DNA of 64,000 nt from Lasiosphaeria ovina (GCA_033439765.1 JAULSN010000006.1:2728001-2792000), one strand, 5' to 3'; positions 33,640 to 45,960 are shown, counted from the stretch's first letter. Translations and numbers: made by a program. The notes: generated from the letters alone by a model not told the origin.

Positions 33640-34720
33640 AAAATACGTTCCTTTCTATATTCGCTTATAGAAGGCACCTCAAAGTACTTATTATCGTCGG
33701 TCTTGTCGTATAACGAGAACTACGCGTCTGGAAAGTACTAATCGGCCTATACGAGCCCTCTTATAGCGTAGTCCTCAGGCAAGGGCTCGCGTAAGGAGCC
33801 GGCCTCGTCCGACTAAGGGAAACTTTCGCCTTTAGTACGATTACGAGACTGACTAGAATCAAGTAGCGTATTTAGTATCAGCGCTATTAGCTCCTAGAGG
33901 AAGTCTACGGCGAGAAGGTCCATAACCTCTGGGGAAAAGGCTAGGCGGTCGAGGAAGACCAGATTGACGTAGAGATATAGGAGGATATTGGGGTCGCCGA
34001 ATCGCCGGAGAACAATATTATGAGTTCCGTTGACGAGTCTAAGCGCGTCCGTAAGCTCCTAGGATAAAGAATATTCAGCCGGACCCTCCTCCGTCGGTTA
34101 ATCGTACGGTTCGCTAGGATGGACTCGTTTAATCGCGTCGAAGACTAGGTTACTCTCGCTCCCGTACCCAATAATGGCGTAATAATTTGAAATTCCGATA
34201 TAGTAGCTATAGTATATTAGAACTCGTACCGTAGAGAAGAAGAACAATTTACCTACGTAGACTTAAGCTATTAATAGGTTAGGGGGCTATTATCTAGGAA
34301 GCTTAGGAAATCGCCGATTAAGGACTCGAGTTGCCCTTATAACTTCTTGGAAAATATAATGCTATGGGCTTTCAAGAAGGCGAGTTTAGTAGGGCTCAAT
34401 CTAGACTATTAGCTTGAATTTGGCGGTATAATTGGGTCGAAAAGAGTTATAATACTCTCGCGTATTTTGGAGAAGGGAACGGCTATATAGAGAGACTTGG
34501 TAAAATAAAATAGCTGCTGGAGCGTATTCGGCCGAGTAAGAATCGCGAGGTAATAGTATAGCCTCCTAGTCGTTAGGGCCCTATTAGAGGCTTTAGAGTA
34601 CTAATGTCGGCTCGTTGACGTCTATATTTTACGGTCTCGAATATTATCGTCTTCTATAGCTATACGATACCGTCCGAGGTCTCTAAGGTATTCGATCTAT
34701 ATATCTTTAAAGGTAGGAAT
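33640..34720 (-). pseudogene. Est1-type domain gene, 3' portion (split by gypsy element)
   Basis: This is the downstream part of a minus-strand gene whose upstream part is at 41692-42690. Immediately after the insertion point the frame reads PTFKDI, then LRDLGRYRIAIEDDNIRDR, then RRLYYYLAILTRPNTLQQLF and YFTKSLYIAVPF. TAG codons lie at likely Trp or Gln positions. I recall this pattern from fungal multicopy proteins annotated with an Est1-type DNA/RNA-binding region (the SMG5-7/Est1 fold, with TPR-like helices). Later parts toward 33640 decay into several frames. The biological role of this fungal family is not established to my knowledge. Confidence 0.55.
34716..34720. repeat. Target-site duplication, left copy (GGAAT)
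   Basis: GGAAT precedes the left gypsy LTR; the same five bases follow the last LTR at 41692-41696. Confidence 0.85.
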
Positions 34721-34964
34721 TGTCACGGCACGGCCGAACTGAGGTCCGTGGTGCCGCAACCATGCCCTAGCTGTAAGCCCTGATATGAAGGCCCCACTCC
34801 TCCCAATCGGGACTAGGGCCACGACCCCGCACACCACCACAAAACTGCCAGCCTACAGGGTACGCAGGCTTCTTCTTTTCCTTTTCCTTTCTTTAGCTTA
34901 GTTATCTACGAATCTAGTCACTATTTACTTGCAGCCTCGCCTCTTATATATGCCTGCCTTCACA
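34721..34964 (+). repeat. 5' LTR of the gypsy element (244 bp)
   Basis: Runs from TGTCACGGCACGG to CCTGCCTTCACA. It differs from the right-hand copies by a few CA-to-TA and TG-to-TA changes (for example TATATATGCC versus TGTATGTGCC near its end), all of RIP type. Confidence 0.9.
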
Positions 34965-35115
34965 TTTAACTAAGCTCTTTTCCTTTGCCTGGGAAGGCCC
35001 AAATAATATCCCACCCTTAATTGACGATCGCGTACGACCACGCGAGAAGAATCGTCAGGAACCTAGAACCCCCTAGAACTAATACGCGGCGCGATCGCCA
35101 CGTACCACCGACATC

Positions 35116-36882
35116 ATACCCCAGAGCACTTCGATATCGAAGCCTGAGCGCGAGCGTGCTCAGTAGGAGGTTAGGTTTGACCTAGAAGCCGTAGAGAGCT
35201 TCATTAATAGCGACAAGCGTCGACCTAATACCTCGCTACGTCGAAGATCGACGGTAGTCGGTATTAGCATCGATTACGCCATAGTAACTACCTAAGGAAG
35301 TCCCTAGGGCAGTCGTTTAGGAACACCTGAACCAGAGAACCTATCGGAATGGATCTAAGGAATAAAGGGTCTTCTTCCCGATATTCGTTTTACTAATACG
35401 ATAGAAGACCTAGTTAAAGACCTAGTGGCCCGACTATAGACCTTAGTAGACGTCAACCCCCAGAGCGGAAAAACGGCCCCAGTCATTCCCTTCCAGGTTC
35501 TTATAGAAGCTAACGAGGGTTAGATCCCTTTCGAAGGCCAGATAGACTATAATAACTTCACTAAGCTAGTCCACAAGCACCCAGAGAGCATATTCATCGA
35601 GTTCAAGTTACGCTATAATATAATAATCGCCTACAAGCAGCAGGTAGTAGACCTCCATTCGGTCGCTATCGACCTCGACCGTACTATCGTATAAATATAC
35701 GATAAGATAACTCTTTTTTTAGCCTTAATTAACGATCAGGCCAAGCGTCTTGAGGATGAACTCTTCAATACTATAAATAAGAAAGAAGATATCCAGGAGC
35801 AAGTAGTAAGTCTTTAAGGAGATAAGAAGAAACTAAGTAAGTAAATTACGAGCCTTAACGCCGTAATCGCGACCTATCTTATTAATATATTCCCGAACCT
35901 ATATACTACGGAAGGTCCTCCTACTCCCCTAAGACAGAGATCTACTAGCCGTAGAGTCACCCCCCTTACTAACGTAACGGAGGTCTTAGCCAGATCCAAG
36001 ATAGATCGTAGTACCAAAATGACCGACCCCCCGGTCTTCTCGGTAGATAAGTCCAAGGATTAGGTAACCTTTAATATATAGTACTAACTAATGGAGAATA
36101 AGTTAGAGGGAAATAAAGACTACTTCGTTACCGATAGGACTAAAGTCTTTTATATCTAGGGACGACTAGGTAGAGACGTAGCCCTGAACCTCCTTCCTTA
36201 TATAAGAACGGGCACCCCCAACCAGATTACTACTTTAGAGGAATTACTAAGTTACCTATAGAATGAGTACTACGACTAATTTGAGGAAGACGAAGCCCTA
36301 TCTAAGTACGAGAAACTGGTCTTTCGACCTGGAGATGACTTTCCTAAGTTCAAGAACGAGTTCGTTCGCCTAGCTAGGTAGTACCGGAAGCCCAAATCTA
36401 AGTGGAAGCGCGAGTTCAAGCGTAAGTTGACCACTATACTCTAGACTAACCTCGTAATCTCTTACGAAGACCCTAGTATTAATTTCGAGAAGTATACTCG
36501 CTTAGCCTTAGCCATATCCCTAAGTCTTAAGTAAGGATAGGAGCGTCGGAAGGATGCCCCTTCCGGAGCTAAGAATAGTAATAGTAACGTAAGGCGTACC
36601 CCTACTACGCAGCCTACGGCCAAAGGATCCGGACCGTTAAGAAGCCGACTTAGTAAGGAAGAAATCGCCCAATTTATTAAGGAGGGTCGTTACTTCTATT
36701 ACCGTAACCTCGGATATACTAAGTTAGAGTACCCCGAGAAAACCGCCGTAGATAAGGTAGCTTAGGATAAAAAGAAGCCCTCGGTAGCCTCCGTTAGTAA
36801 GAGTAAGAATAAGAAGGAGAAGCCGGCCGATACGGATTCCGGTTCTACTAGCTCCGATACTTCTAGCGATTCGGAAAACTAG
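35116..36882 (+). pseudogene. gypsy gag, with destroyed zinc knuckle
   Basis: The nucleocapsid end of gag reads in the frame of position 36661 and finishes SSDTSSDSEN before TAG 36880-36882. Upstream are helix-rich capsid-like stretches such as FRPGDDFPKFKNEFVRLAR. The zinc-knuckle region at 36691-36732 has exact C-x2-C-x4-H-x4-C spacing, but all four ligands are Tyr (TAC/TAT). TGC/TGT to TAC/TAT and CAT to TAT are both single RIP changes. The start is uncertain; an ATA at 35116 could be the former ATG. Confidence 0.75.
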
Positions 36883-39800
36883 AGACCCTAGGGAATATAA
36901 ACTCCCTCCTAGGGAAGGTATCCTTAATATATTACGATTTAGGTAAATTCATTAATTGGAAACCCTTATTAGGGGGACCTAAGTTCCTCGCGGATTATAC
37001 TATAGTAAATAATGGAATGTCTTTATCTACTACTAATATACTTATAGATACGGGAGTAACTAGGTATATCTTTATCGGTATCCCCTTTACTAAACGATTG
37101 AGGAAATTTCTCCACCTCGACCGAGTTAAGCACGCCGCTAACCCTACCCAGATAGGAGGGTACGACGGGAGTGGAAAGTAGAAAATTAATAGTATCCTCT
37201 ACGGAGATATTAAGATCCAAGGCCGGACTTTCCGATACGAGGCGATAATCGTTACCGGTAATAACCACGACCTTATTATCGGAGATAAGTTTCTGGAAAA
37301 ATATAATATTAAGACCAGATCTAAGACTAAAGTCCTCGAGTTCCCCGAAGACCTCCCCTTAGACCCCCCTATATAGACTACTATATCGATAGACTATATG
37401 ACCGACTCTCTACCCGACCTATCTTATTAAGCCGATATAGACCGCCGGAATATACTACTAGAAAAGGAGATTAAAAGACAAAGGGATAGAGAAGCAATTA
37501 AGAAGAGGCTCTAAGAACTCGAGAACTAGAAAGCGGAACGAGAAATGCTCCCTTTAATAACCCCGAGACCTAGATCGCCCTAAGGACCGGTAACTATCCT
37601 TTAGAAGTTAAGTAAAAAGAGAAAGAAGGTCTTATAGGACGAAGGTCTAGAGGTAATAGAACGGGACCTCTAGTAGGAATTACTACTAAAGAACCTAGAG
37701 GCCCCCGACCCAGCTACCTCAAGAAGGAACCTAGCTAGGGACCGAAAACTGGACTACCCTCTAGAAGATAAGTTCGGAAGGTATAGGATATAGCGAGACT
37801 ATATTAGCTAGTATAAGGAGCGCCCTCCCGATATCGCCGTAATAAACGAGGTAACCTTTACGATCTATATAAAAAAGACCCCTACTATATATACCAACCT
37901 CTAGGAGATTTAGCAAATTATCGAGGTTAAGCGGACACCCCTTAGCGATCCGGGACTACCAGATCCCTTAGCTTAAGATAAATAGAACCTTAGGGAGCAA
38001 GCCCTAAAACTCGTCCTACCGGTCTACTATAACTACCTCGACGTATTTAATAAAGCTACCTCCGATAAGTTGGCCGAGTACCGGGGGACGTACGACTATT
38101 AGATTACCCTCTCTAAAGGTAAAGCCCCTAAAGACTTAGGGTATAGTCTACTCTATAAGATATCCCTAGAGGAATTGGAGATCGCTAAATAATATATTAT
38201 AGAGAACCTAGTAAAGGGATTCATTACTAGTAGTTCAGTAGCCTAGGTAGCGCTAATACTACTCGCTCCAAAGCCAGGAGGCGGAATACGCTTCTACGTA
38301 GACTACCGGAGACTTAACGCGATAACGAGAAAGGATCGATATCCCCTACCACTTATTAACGAGACTATAGCTCGTATCGGGAAAGCCAAAATCTTCACCA
38401 AGATCGATATTAGGTAAGCCTTCTATAAGATCCGGATACGCCTAGAGGACGAGGACCTTATAACCTTCCGGACGAGATATAGGGCCTATAAATACCGGGT
38501 CTTACTATTCGGCCTAACTAACGGCCCAGTAACTTTCTAGCGATATATTAACGAGATCTTATTAGGATACCTAGACGACTTCTATAGCGCCTATATCGAT
38601 AATATCCTTATCTTCTCTAAGAACCCCGAAGAGTACGAGGCCCATATAGCTAAAGTCCTATATCGCCTAAGACAAGTAGGACTCCAAGCCGACTTAAAGA
38701 AGTACGAATTCCACGTTACTAAAACTAAGTACCTAGGATTTATCATCTCCACGACTAGGATAGCGGTAGACCCCGAGAAAGTAGCTACTATTAGGGACTA
38801 GAGCGTTTCCCGTAACCTTAAAGGAGTATAGTTATTCCTGGGATATTATAACTTCTACCGGCGCTTCGTATAGAATTATAGCCGTATCGCCAAACCCCTA
38901 ATTGGCTTGACGAGGAAAGGCTAGGTATTTAAATAGTCCGAAGACTATTAAGTAGCCTTCGAAGAGCTAAAGGATAAACTCATATCCGCCCCGATACTTC
39001 AGCACTTCTCTTACGAGCTACCGACCCGGATAGAAACCGACGCGTTAGGAGGTATCTACGTAGGAGTACTATCCTAACTATAGACGGACGATAAGGAATA
39101 GTATCCTACTATATTCTATTTAGAAACTATATACGGAGCCGAGTTAAACTACCCAATTTACGATAAAGAGTTAATAGTAGTCGTTAGAGGGTTAATAGTT
39201 TGGAGAGCCGAGCTAATAGGACTCCGAGATTAGCCCTTTATTATTATTACGGACTATAGGGCTCTAGAATACTTCGGCACGAAGAGACTCCTGAACTTAA
39301 GGCAAGCCGGATAGGCCGATCTTATATCCTAATACTATTTCCAGATTACCTATCGACTAGGAACCGAGAATATAGCCGTAGACGTACTATCTCGAAAGTC
39401 GGAAGATATCAAGACCCAGAAGGAGAAGTAAGAGCTATAAAGGACTATATAAATATTCAAGCTCATAGGGGTAGTAACTACGATATTAACTTTATAAGCC
39501 CCTATAGCTATATCCATTATCGACGAAGACGTCGAGCCCCCTTCTTTATTAGGTTATAAGATAATCGATACTCTACTACGGTATAATAAGAACGACCCCG
39601 AACTCGATATCTACCGTACAAAGGCGAGATAGGGTATTGACGGTTTCTCTATATTAGAAGACCGTATCTTATTATATAAAGGAAGACTAGTCGTACCCTC
39701 CGGAGGGGAACTGAATTTGAGAACTAAGGTTATCTACGAAGTATATTCAAGGATGCCCTCCGTATACCCCAGGAGAAATAAGACCCGCCGAATAGTCTCG

Positions 39801-41144
39801 AAACTTTATTAGTAGCCCCGGCTAATAGGATCAGTCGACCGATTCGTCGAGAACTGCCTATACCAATCTAGCAAGAAGCCCCGTAGTAAGACCCCGGGCC
39901 TCCTTAAGCCCCTCCTAATACCCCTTCGTAGATGGAGGTCCCTAGTAGTAGACTTCTATAAGATGCCCGAGGACAAGTACACTAAGAACAACGCCCTAGT
40001 AGTAATTAATAGGCTAAGTAAGGCCGCCTAGATAATCCCTTATAGGGACTCCGTTACGGCCAAGGATGCTGCCCTAATATACTACGAAGGACCCTTCAGA
40101 ATCCTTGGACTCCCCGACGAAATAATCAGCGATAGGGGACCCTAATTCATCGTAGACTTTACAAACGAAGTATCTAAGATCCTAAGAATTAAGTAGAAGT
40201 TATCTTCCTTAGGGTATTCCCAAACTACGGGCCAAGTCGAGATTATAAACCAATACCTTGAATAACGACTTCGACCGTTCGTGAACCACTACTAAGATAA
40301 CTAGTCAAGAGCGATCCCCGCTATAGACTTCGCCCAAAATAGCCTACCGTACGCTAGCACGGGAATAGAACCTCACGAAGTGCTATTCGGATTCGAAATG
40401 CCCACCTAGTACGATTGGACCAAACGTACTAAGCTAGCGGGCTTACCAACTAGGGAGAAGCTAAATAGGGAAGACGCCTAGGATACTCTAAGAACGATAT
40501 AGAAGCACGTCGACTACGCTAGGGAGATGATCCAAAAGGCATAACAAGTATAGGTCAACTAAGCTAATAAATATCGCCGGGAACCGGACTTCGGTACTAG
40601 TAATAGAGTATTTATTATTAAGAAGAATTAGTCTACGGATAGACCTAGCGATAAGCTAGATTTCCCCCTTATACGATAGTACTATCGGATCGTCGAGATA
40701 GTTGGACACTCCTATAGATTAGAGGTTCCTACTAGCTAGAAGGTAATAGATATGTTCTATATAGATAGGCTTAAGCGTTATACTAATAACCCACTACTAG
40801 GACAAGAAGTAGAGAATCCCTTAGAGATGGTTAATAAGGAGGAAGAATAGGAAGTCGACCGTATATTAACCTTAAGAATAATATACGGCCGCCTCGAGTA
40901 CTAAGTATAATAGAGAGGCTAGGACCCAGATCCGACGTAGTACCCAGCTGGGAACTTCAAGAACGCCCCCGCGAAGCTATACGAGTTCCACGAATAATAC
41001 CCCGACCTAGTAGGGCCGCCAAAGCGCCTATAGTAATAGACAACCATATATATAGCCGATAAGATAGCCGACGACCACGATAACGATAATAGACCCGTTA
41101 ATACGGGCGAGCGTAAGCTACGAAGATCAATAAGGAAGAAGTAA
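36883..41144 (+). pseudogene. gypsy pol with C-terminal chromodomain
   Basis: Pol reads in the frame one base before gag's, implying programmed frameshifting in the ancestor. The protease has LIDTGVTRYIF (37041 on). Reverse transcriptase has [27 protein letters not shown]-stop-AFYKIRI and the catalytic box at 38592-38603, which reads YIDN instead of YIDD. RNase H has ETDALGG and DKELIVVVRGL. Integrase has SLVVDFYKMPEDK, ISDRGP and GQVEIINQYLE for the D,D,E residues. Near the end (from 40845) EVDRIL, IIYGRLEY and DPDPT-stop-YPAGNFKNAP are a chromodomain, placing the element in the chromovirus clade. The likely stop is TAA 41142-41144. Dozens of in-frame TAG/TAA codons make it non-functional. 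Confidence 0.88.
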
Positions 41145-41210
41145 TCACAAGTTCGAGCCCTGCGCGATCCAACATTTTTTATTCTTCATGAATAAAGGAC
41201 CCTACGCGCG

Positions 41211-41224
41211 GGAGGGGGGGGTAA
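41211..41224 (+). other. Polypurine tract of the gypsy element
   Basis: GGAGGGGGGG G followed by TAA sits directly before the TGTTACGG start of the right LTR, the position expected for the plus-strand primer. Confidence 0.65.
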
Positions 41225-41462
41225 TGTTACGGTACGGCCGAACTGAGGTCCGTAGTGCCGTAACCATGCCCTAGCTGCAAGCCCTAATATGAAGGCCCCA
41301 CTCCTCCCAATCGGGACTAGGGCCACGACCCCGCACACCACCACAAAACTGCCAGCCTGCAGGGCACGCAGGCTTCTTCTTTTCCTTTTCCTTTCTTTAG
41401 CTTAGTTATCTACGAATCTAGTCACTATTTACTTGCAGCCTCGCCTCTTGTATGTGCCTGCC
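41225..41462 (+). repeat. 3' LTR, first copy (lacks its last 6 bases)
   Basis: Starts TGTTACGGTACGG, which is the RIP-mutated form of TGTCACGGCACGG. It runs to CCTGCC and there joins a second LTR copy at a shared GCC. Confidence 0.88.
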
Positions 41463-41691
41463 GAACTGAGGTCCGTGGTGCCGCAACCATGCCCTAGCTG
41501 CAAGCCCTGATATGAAGGCCCCACTCCTCCCAATCGGGACTAGGGCCACGACCCCGCACACCACCACAAAACTGCCAGCCTGCAGGGCACGCAGGCTTCT
41601 TCTTTTCCTTTTCCTTTCTTTAGCTTAGTTATCTACGAATCTAGTCACTATTTACTTGCAGCCTCGCCTCTTGTATGTGCCTGCCTTCACA
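41460..41691 (+). repeat. 3' LTR, second tandem copy (lacks its first 12 bases)
   Basis: Begins inside the LTR at GCCGAACTGAGG and continues to TTCACA. It is the least mutated of the three copies, with CA/TG intact (GGTCCGTGGTGCCGCAACC). The GGAAT target duplication follows directly. Confidence 0.88.
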
Positions 41692-42690
41692 GGAATCGTT
41701 TCGTATAATAAAGCTATTATCGAATATACTAAGTAAATGAAACTTAGTATAGGTTCTAGACTAGCTAGGAGTTGATATCTCAAGAGCTCGAGAAATCTAT
41801 AGATGTTATATATCCATATCCGGGCCGGTATAGCGTATTTGGACGCTAATCTCCTTAATACGGGGCTCGCCGAAGGATGCTATAAGGCTAAGAAGAAGTT
41901 ATAATAGTCGTAGAGAAGGGCGCTATAGAGTGCTATTAATGCCTACTATTGTTCGTAACTAAGCCTAGTAGCCAGATTATCCTTCGTATTCCGCGTATCC
42001 ACTTCGATATACTTACGCTCTAAGAGAACGAGGCTAGCGTAGATGCCCTTGACTTCGGCTACTAGTTGTTCTTACGAGATTAGGCGTATCTCGAGCTGCT
42101 TAATAAACTCGGCTGAGTTATCTTCGATAATAGACGGAGTATATAAGGCTAAGACCTGCCGCTAATAGCTCTGGCGCTAAGGCCGGAGGTTCGTCCTTGA
42201 GGATATACGTAGGCGATAGTCGGTCGTTACGTTGGATATATCGTATAATAGTGGATAAGCTAAGGGAGTTTCGTCGTCGGGGTTCCACAACCTGCCCTTA
42301 GCTATGGATCCTCTATTAAATCCGACCCGGTCTACCTAAGTGACTAATTTCCTGGTCCGTTTTACGGGGGAGCGGCTCCTATTTGAGTTAGCTACGCGGT
42401 TTGAAAATGATAGGTTTGGCGAGCCCGGATAGCGACGTACCCTTCACCTACTAGCTGTACAGTCCTCCACAAAGACCGGATCCAGCCGATCCCGGAGCTA
42501 TCCGACGCCTTGTCGGCGAGCTGCTGGGCGTGGTTGGTTATAATATGCTTTTTAAGACCAACGAGCTCGACGATATCTTATAGCTCCTGGTTATACAGAG
42601 GGCAGATTAAGGGCTTTCGTATACGACCAGACGGCAGTGGTGCTTTCCTTAACCAGTTATTCCAGGACTTATTGATATCCATTAGGGGAA
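41692..42690 (-). pseudogene. Est1-type domain gene, 5' portion (split by gypsy element)
   Basis: A minus-strand ATG near 42690 opens MDINKSWNNWLRKAPLPS, then CPLYNQEL and HIITNHAQQLADKASDSSG. This part is little mutated. A frame change or intron near 42300 leads to LWNPDDETPLAYPLLYDISN, then IEDNSAEFIKQLEIRLIS, IYASLVLLERKYIEV, LRRLASKYAIPARIW and YSIIALLYETIP. There it meets the GGAAT duplicate and resumes at 34720 with PTFKDI. Block order agrees with fungal proteins carrying the Est1-type DNA/RNA-binding region. Assignment is by memory of the pattern. Confidence 0.55.
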
Positions 42691-43987
42691 TTTAGGCAGA
42701 GTCTAGTACTAGTACGAGATAGGGCGGGTGCGCTTACTAAAGTAAATTAAGAGGATAGTTATAGGTAAGATTGTAACTTAAAAAGTGCGATATTGGAGTA
42801 TTAAATATGTTTTTAACTCTAGTTTTTACGAACTATTTGAAGATTATATTAAGACGTACTAGGCCTAACATTTCCATCTGAGGTAGGCTAAGGGGGCGGG
42901 ATAGAGGGGGCTATACCTTAATCATCCTATTTAGCCATAGGAAGATATATATATAACGGGACCGGGCCAAGCTTTACCTTCGTTCTAGTAGGCGAACCAC
43001 TATGTGAATCATCCCTTAATTCTAAATATTCAGATAGACCTAATTTAGATATAGCGTTTCTATAAATTTATTAGGTTAAGCCTGGCTTTATCTTGCTATA
43101 TAGCCAAAAGAAAAATACTACTTATTATGGTCTATATTCTTGTATGAAGTCCCATTTTAAGAGAGTGTCCTAAAATAGATGGTGAACAACCTTATAACCT
43201 ACGCCGGTGTTATAAGGTCCCATCCAAGCTCGTACCGTAGTATAGCGAGTAGTCCAGTTTCGTCCCTAGGCCTGGTTTTAGTCTCGCTAGGTATATACTA
43301 ATTATACTAGTAAAAACTCGTATATTAGGGCCCAATTTTATTCCCCGTAATAAGTTTTGTAGCGTATTAGAAAGAAATAGAAATCGGGCTTAGATAGAGC
43401 TAGTAGCCGGTAAAAAGGATGCTAGCCTAGTAGAAAATTTCATTTACTACTACGAGAATAATTGCTAGTTTAAGGGGACTGGAATTGGGTCACCCACCGA
43501 GACCCCAAAAATAACGTACTATAGGCAGCAATATATTTGATAGAGATATCTTCTCAGGTTAATGAGTATAACTTCTGAGTAAGCAACTTTCTATTATATA
43601 TTCTAGTTCATAACCCTTATTATTACGGTTTAAATATGCCAGGTTAGTTAACCACTAGTGAGCAACCTGGTTCGACTATTGTGCCTAGATTTGGGAGTGT
43701 GTAACATCTGGTTAATTAGTGCCTACTTGCTAACAATTTTGCGGGGCCAGTTTTGGGCTTTACCAATATATAGATCTAATTACGGGCCTTTTTTAAGGCC
43801 TGATAAGATTTCAAGCTAAGGGAAGCTCCTTATAATACTATATTAATAGCCGGCTATCCTTAAATACTCGTCTAGCTTCTAAGATATTTGTTCATTGTTC
43901 TTGATCTATTTATATGCTATATAGTGCGAAAGAGTACCCCAGGGAGATAAAAGAATATCTTAGTCTATATTCGATTACTTTCTAGAT
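42691..43987. other. Degraded stretch, no supported gene
   Basis: Stop-rich with intermediate RIP. Around 43620-43760 CA/TG increase slightly. No domain seen. Confidence 0.4.
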
Positions 43988-44620
43988 ATGGTCGATCAAA
44001 ATAGCGACCACGCTATTATATGGAAAAACGCTTCCCTCCCGGAAAAGATGGCTATATTCGAAAATAATCCATATTTTCGTCACCTCTATATGAACATTTA
44101 CTTGGACAGGAGAAAAACATACGAACCTAATCCTCGATATAAAGTTATAACATACTTTAAGAGAAAAAAGGAACCGCTCGCCGCTACCGCTCTAGCAATT
44201 ATATATGATTTTTTTATAATTGGTTATCTTAAACAACGCCTTCAAGACGAATAGTAGGATAATAACCAAAACTGGAAGCTTCTCCTTGGGCCCTTAAACT
44301 GGCTAGAGAAGAAACGGGCTATTTCAATTCTTCAGGAAATAGACGAGAATATCCGTATTAAGATATTATTAGGTATTAAAGGGAAGAAGAAGGTTTTATC
44401 TATAATAACGGATATTTAGTTAAAGAGATTCGAGGTTAAGGAGATAATAAGACGCCTAAACTATATTACTACTCTTAATTTTCTGGAAGCTCTACCTGAA
44501 TCCGCCCGGAAGTATGGTTTTTATAATTAATAATACCAGGTTAGAGAAATATTCTATTTTTTATACCCTGAGTATACGGAATATCGGAGATAATATCCCT
44601 AATGGGCTAACTTTAAGTGC
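43988..44620 (+). pseudogene. Unidentified protein, degraded
   Basis: An ATG-started frame is open for 88 codons (MVDQNSDHAIIWKNASLP onward). It then continues in the same frame past TAG-TAG (44249-44254) through NWKLLLGPLNWLEKKRAISI, EIDENIRIKILLGIKGKKK and FLEALPESARKYGFYN. Lys/Tyr/Leu-rich and helix-prone. No family recognised. The same-frame continuation past RIP-type stops argues for a former gene of over 200 residues. Confidence 0.45.
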
Positions 44621-45275
44621 GACTTATACTGGCCGATTAAGCCACCTAGTCGAGTATAATAGATAGAGAATCTAGTAATAAGTCGTAGGAGAGCTATATG
44701 GCGTACTATACTAAGCTAAATCCGTATAACTAGTTGTTTCATATGTAATACTTATAGTAATACTCGATAGGAATCGGATGATTAAATAAGGTCGTATTAC
44801 TATAATCCGCGAGCGTAAATGCCAAGAAAGAATATTATAAAAGAAAATAAAGACCAAATTAATGAAAGACGATCTATTAAAAGCAAATAAAATAGCTAAG
44901 GTATTCTTAAGTCCTAAAGCTAGGACTTTAATAGTTTAAGAGGGGATTAGCGTCTCCTCCCCGCTCCTAGTCTTTATAATGAAAGAAAGGCCTTAATAGT
45001 AAGTATAAAAGGTAATTATACAAGACGCTACTGAAGCCTTAGCGCTGGATTCGTCAACCGAATTTTTGCTCTGGTAGGTCGAGGAATTTAAAATAGTTAC
45101 TCAGTTAGAGGCCATTAATACTCTTACTACTTAAAACGCTCTACTTTACTAACTTCTAGCTACTTATTAGCCATAGTAGTCTGAGACTATTAGCCTCCTA
45201 GCGTAAACCCAATAAGTCTTAAGCGTACTTACTCGTCGAGAGAGAAAATATATCCTTTTACTTATAAAAAAAACA

Positions 45276-45960
45276 GAGATCTAGTAAAGAAAGCCCTAGT
45301 CGACGTAATAGGCAAAAACGTATCGTACTCCACGATCCGCCGGTATCTCAGAGCTTATATCTTACGTAAGTAAAAAGCTAAGAAAATAATTCCTATGTTA
45401 AAAGCAGTGGTAAAGGATAGGTATAATTTTGCCTACGATTGGCTTGAAAATACGGAAGAGTTATTAAGGGTTGGTTATTTGAAGTTGGACCCTATTTCGA
45501 GCTCTACTAATAGTTTTAGACGATGTTCTTAGACGAAAGCTCTTGCCAAAATAATACCTCGAATCCGACTACTTAGGTCTTCCGTTTTCCTTCCGAACGA
45601 TTCGATAAGAGGTTCGTCAACCTTAAGAACCATATCAAAGTAAATATTACGATTATAGTCTAGGGAAGTATCTGGAAAGGGGGGTAGGAGCGAGCTTTAG
45701 AGCGGGATGAAGACGCTCCCCGGCGGGGATATAGCCAAATCCTATTAAAAAGCTCTTTAGGAAGGTCTTCTACCTCATTATAATGAATCTAGGCATTTTC
45801 AGCGAGATAACGCTAAGATTCATATTTACAAATCGACTAAAGAGTAGCTCCAATTCCTATTAATGATCTCTATATACGAGATCTCTATCGAGCCCGTAAT
45901 TGAAGATCTACCTCCGATAACCATACTGTCCGTACCCGACTTAGAACCTATATTAACAAG
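45276..45960 (+). pseudogene. Tc1/mariner-type transposase, degraded
   Basis: Tc1/mariner transposases cut and paste DNA transposons with a DDE/D active site. A helix-turn-helix-like segment (KNVSYSTIRRYLRAY) comes first. The first acidic block, FLDESSCQNNTSNPTT, has Asp at 45532-45534. Next are VFRFPSERFDKRFV, ITIIV-stop-GSIWKGG, and the second block RDNAKIHIYKSTKE with Asp at 45806-45808. A loose DLPP...PDLEPI region follows, as around the third acidic residue. The two Asp blocks are in different frames, so an indel lies between them. I did not find terminal inverted repeats by eye, so element ends are undefined. Confidence 0.6.

Larger units (their letters stand above)
34721..41691 (+). 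mobile_element. RIP-degraded Ty3/gypsy chromovirus, about 7 kb, with doubled 3' LTR
   Basis: TGTCACGG...TTCACA LTRs enclose gag and pol in the gypsy order: protease, reverse transcriptase, RNase H, integrase, chromodomain. The internal region is almost devoid of CA/TG and carries dozens of TAG/TAA codons, so the element is dead. The LTRs themselves, 244 bp, are only lightly mutated. GGAAT flanks both ends. The insertion splits a minus-strand Est1-type gene. The right end contains two LTR copies in tandem instead of one. Confidence 0.92.
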
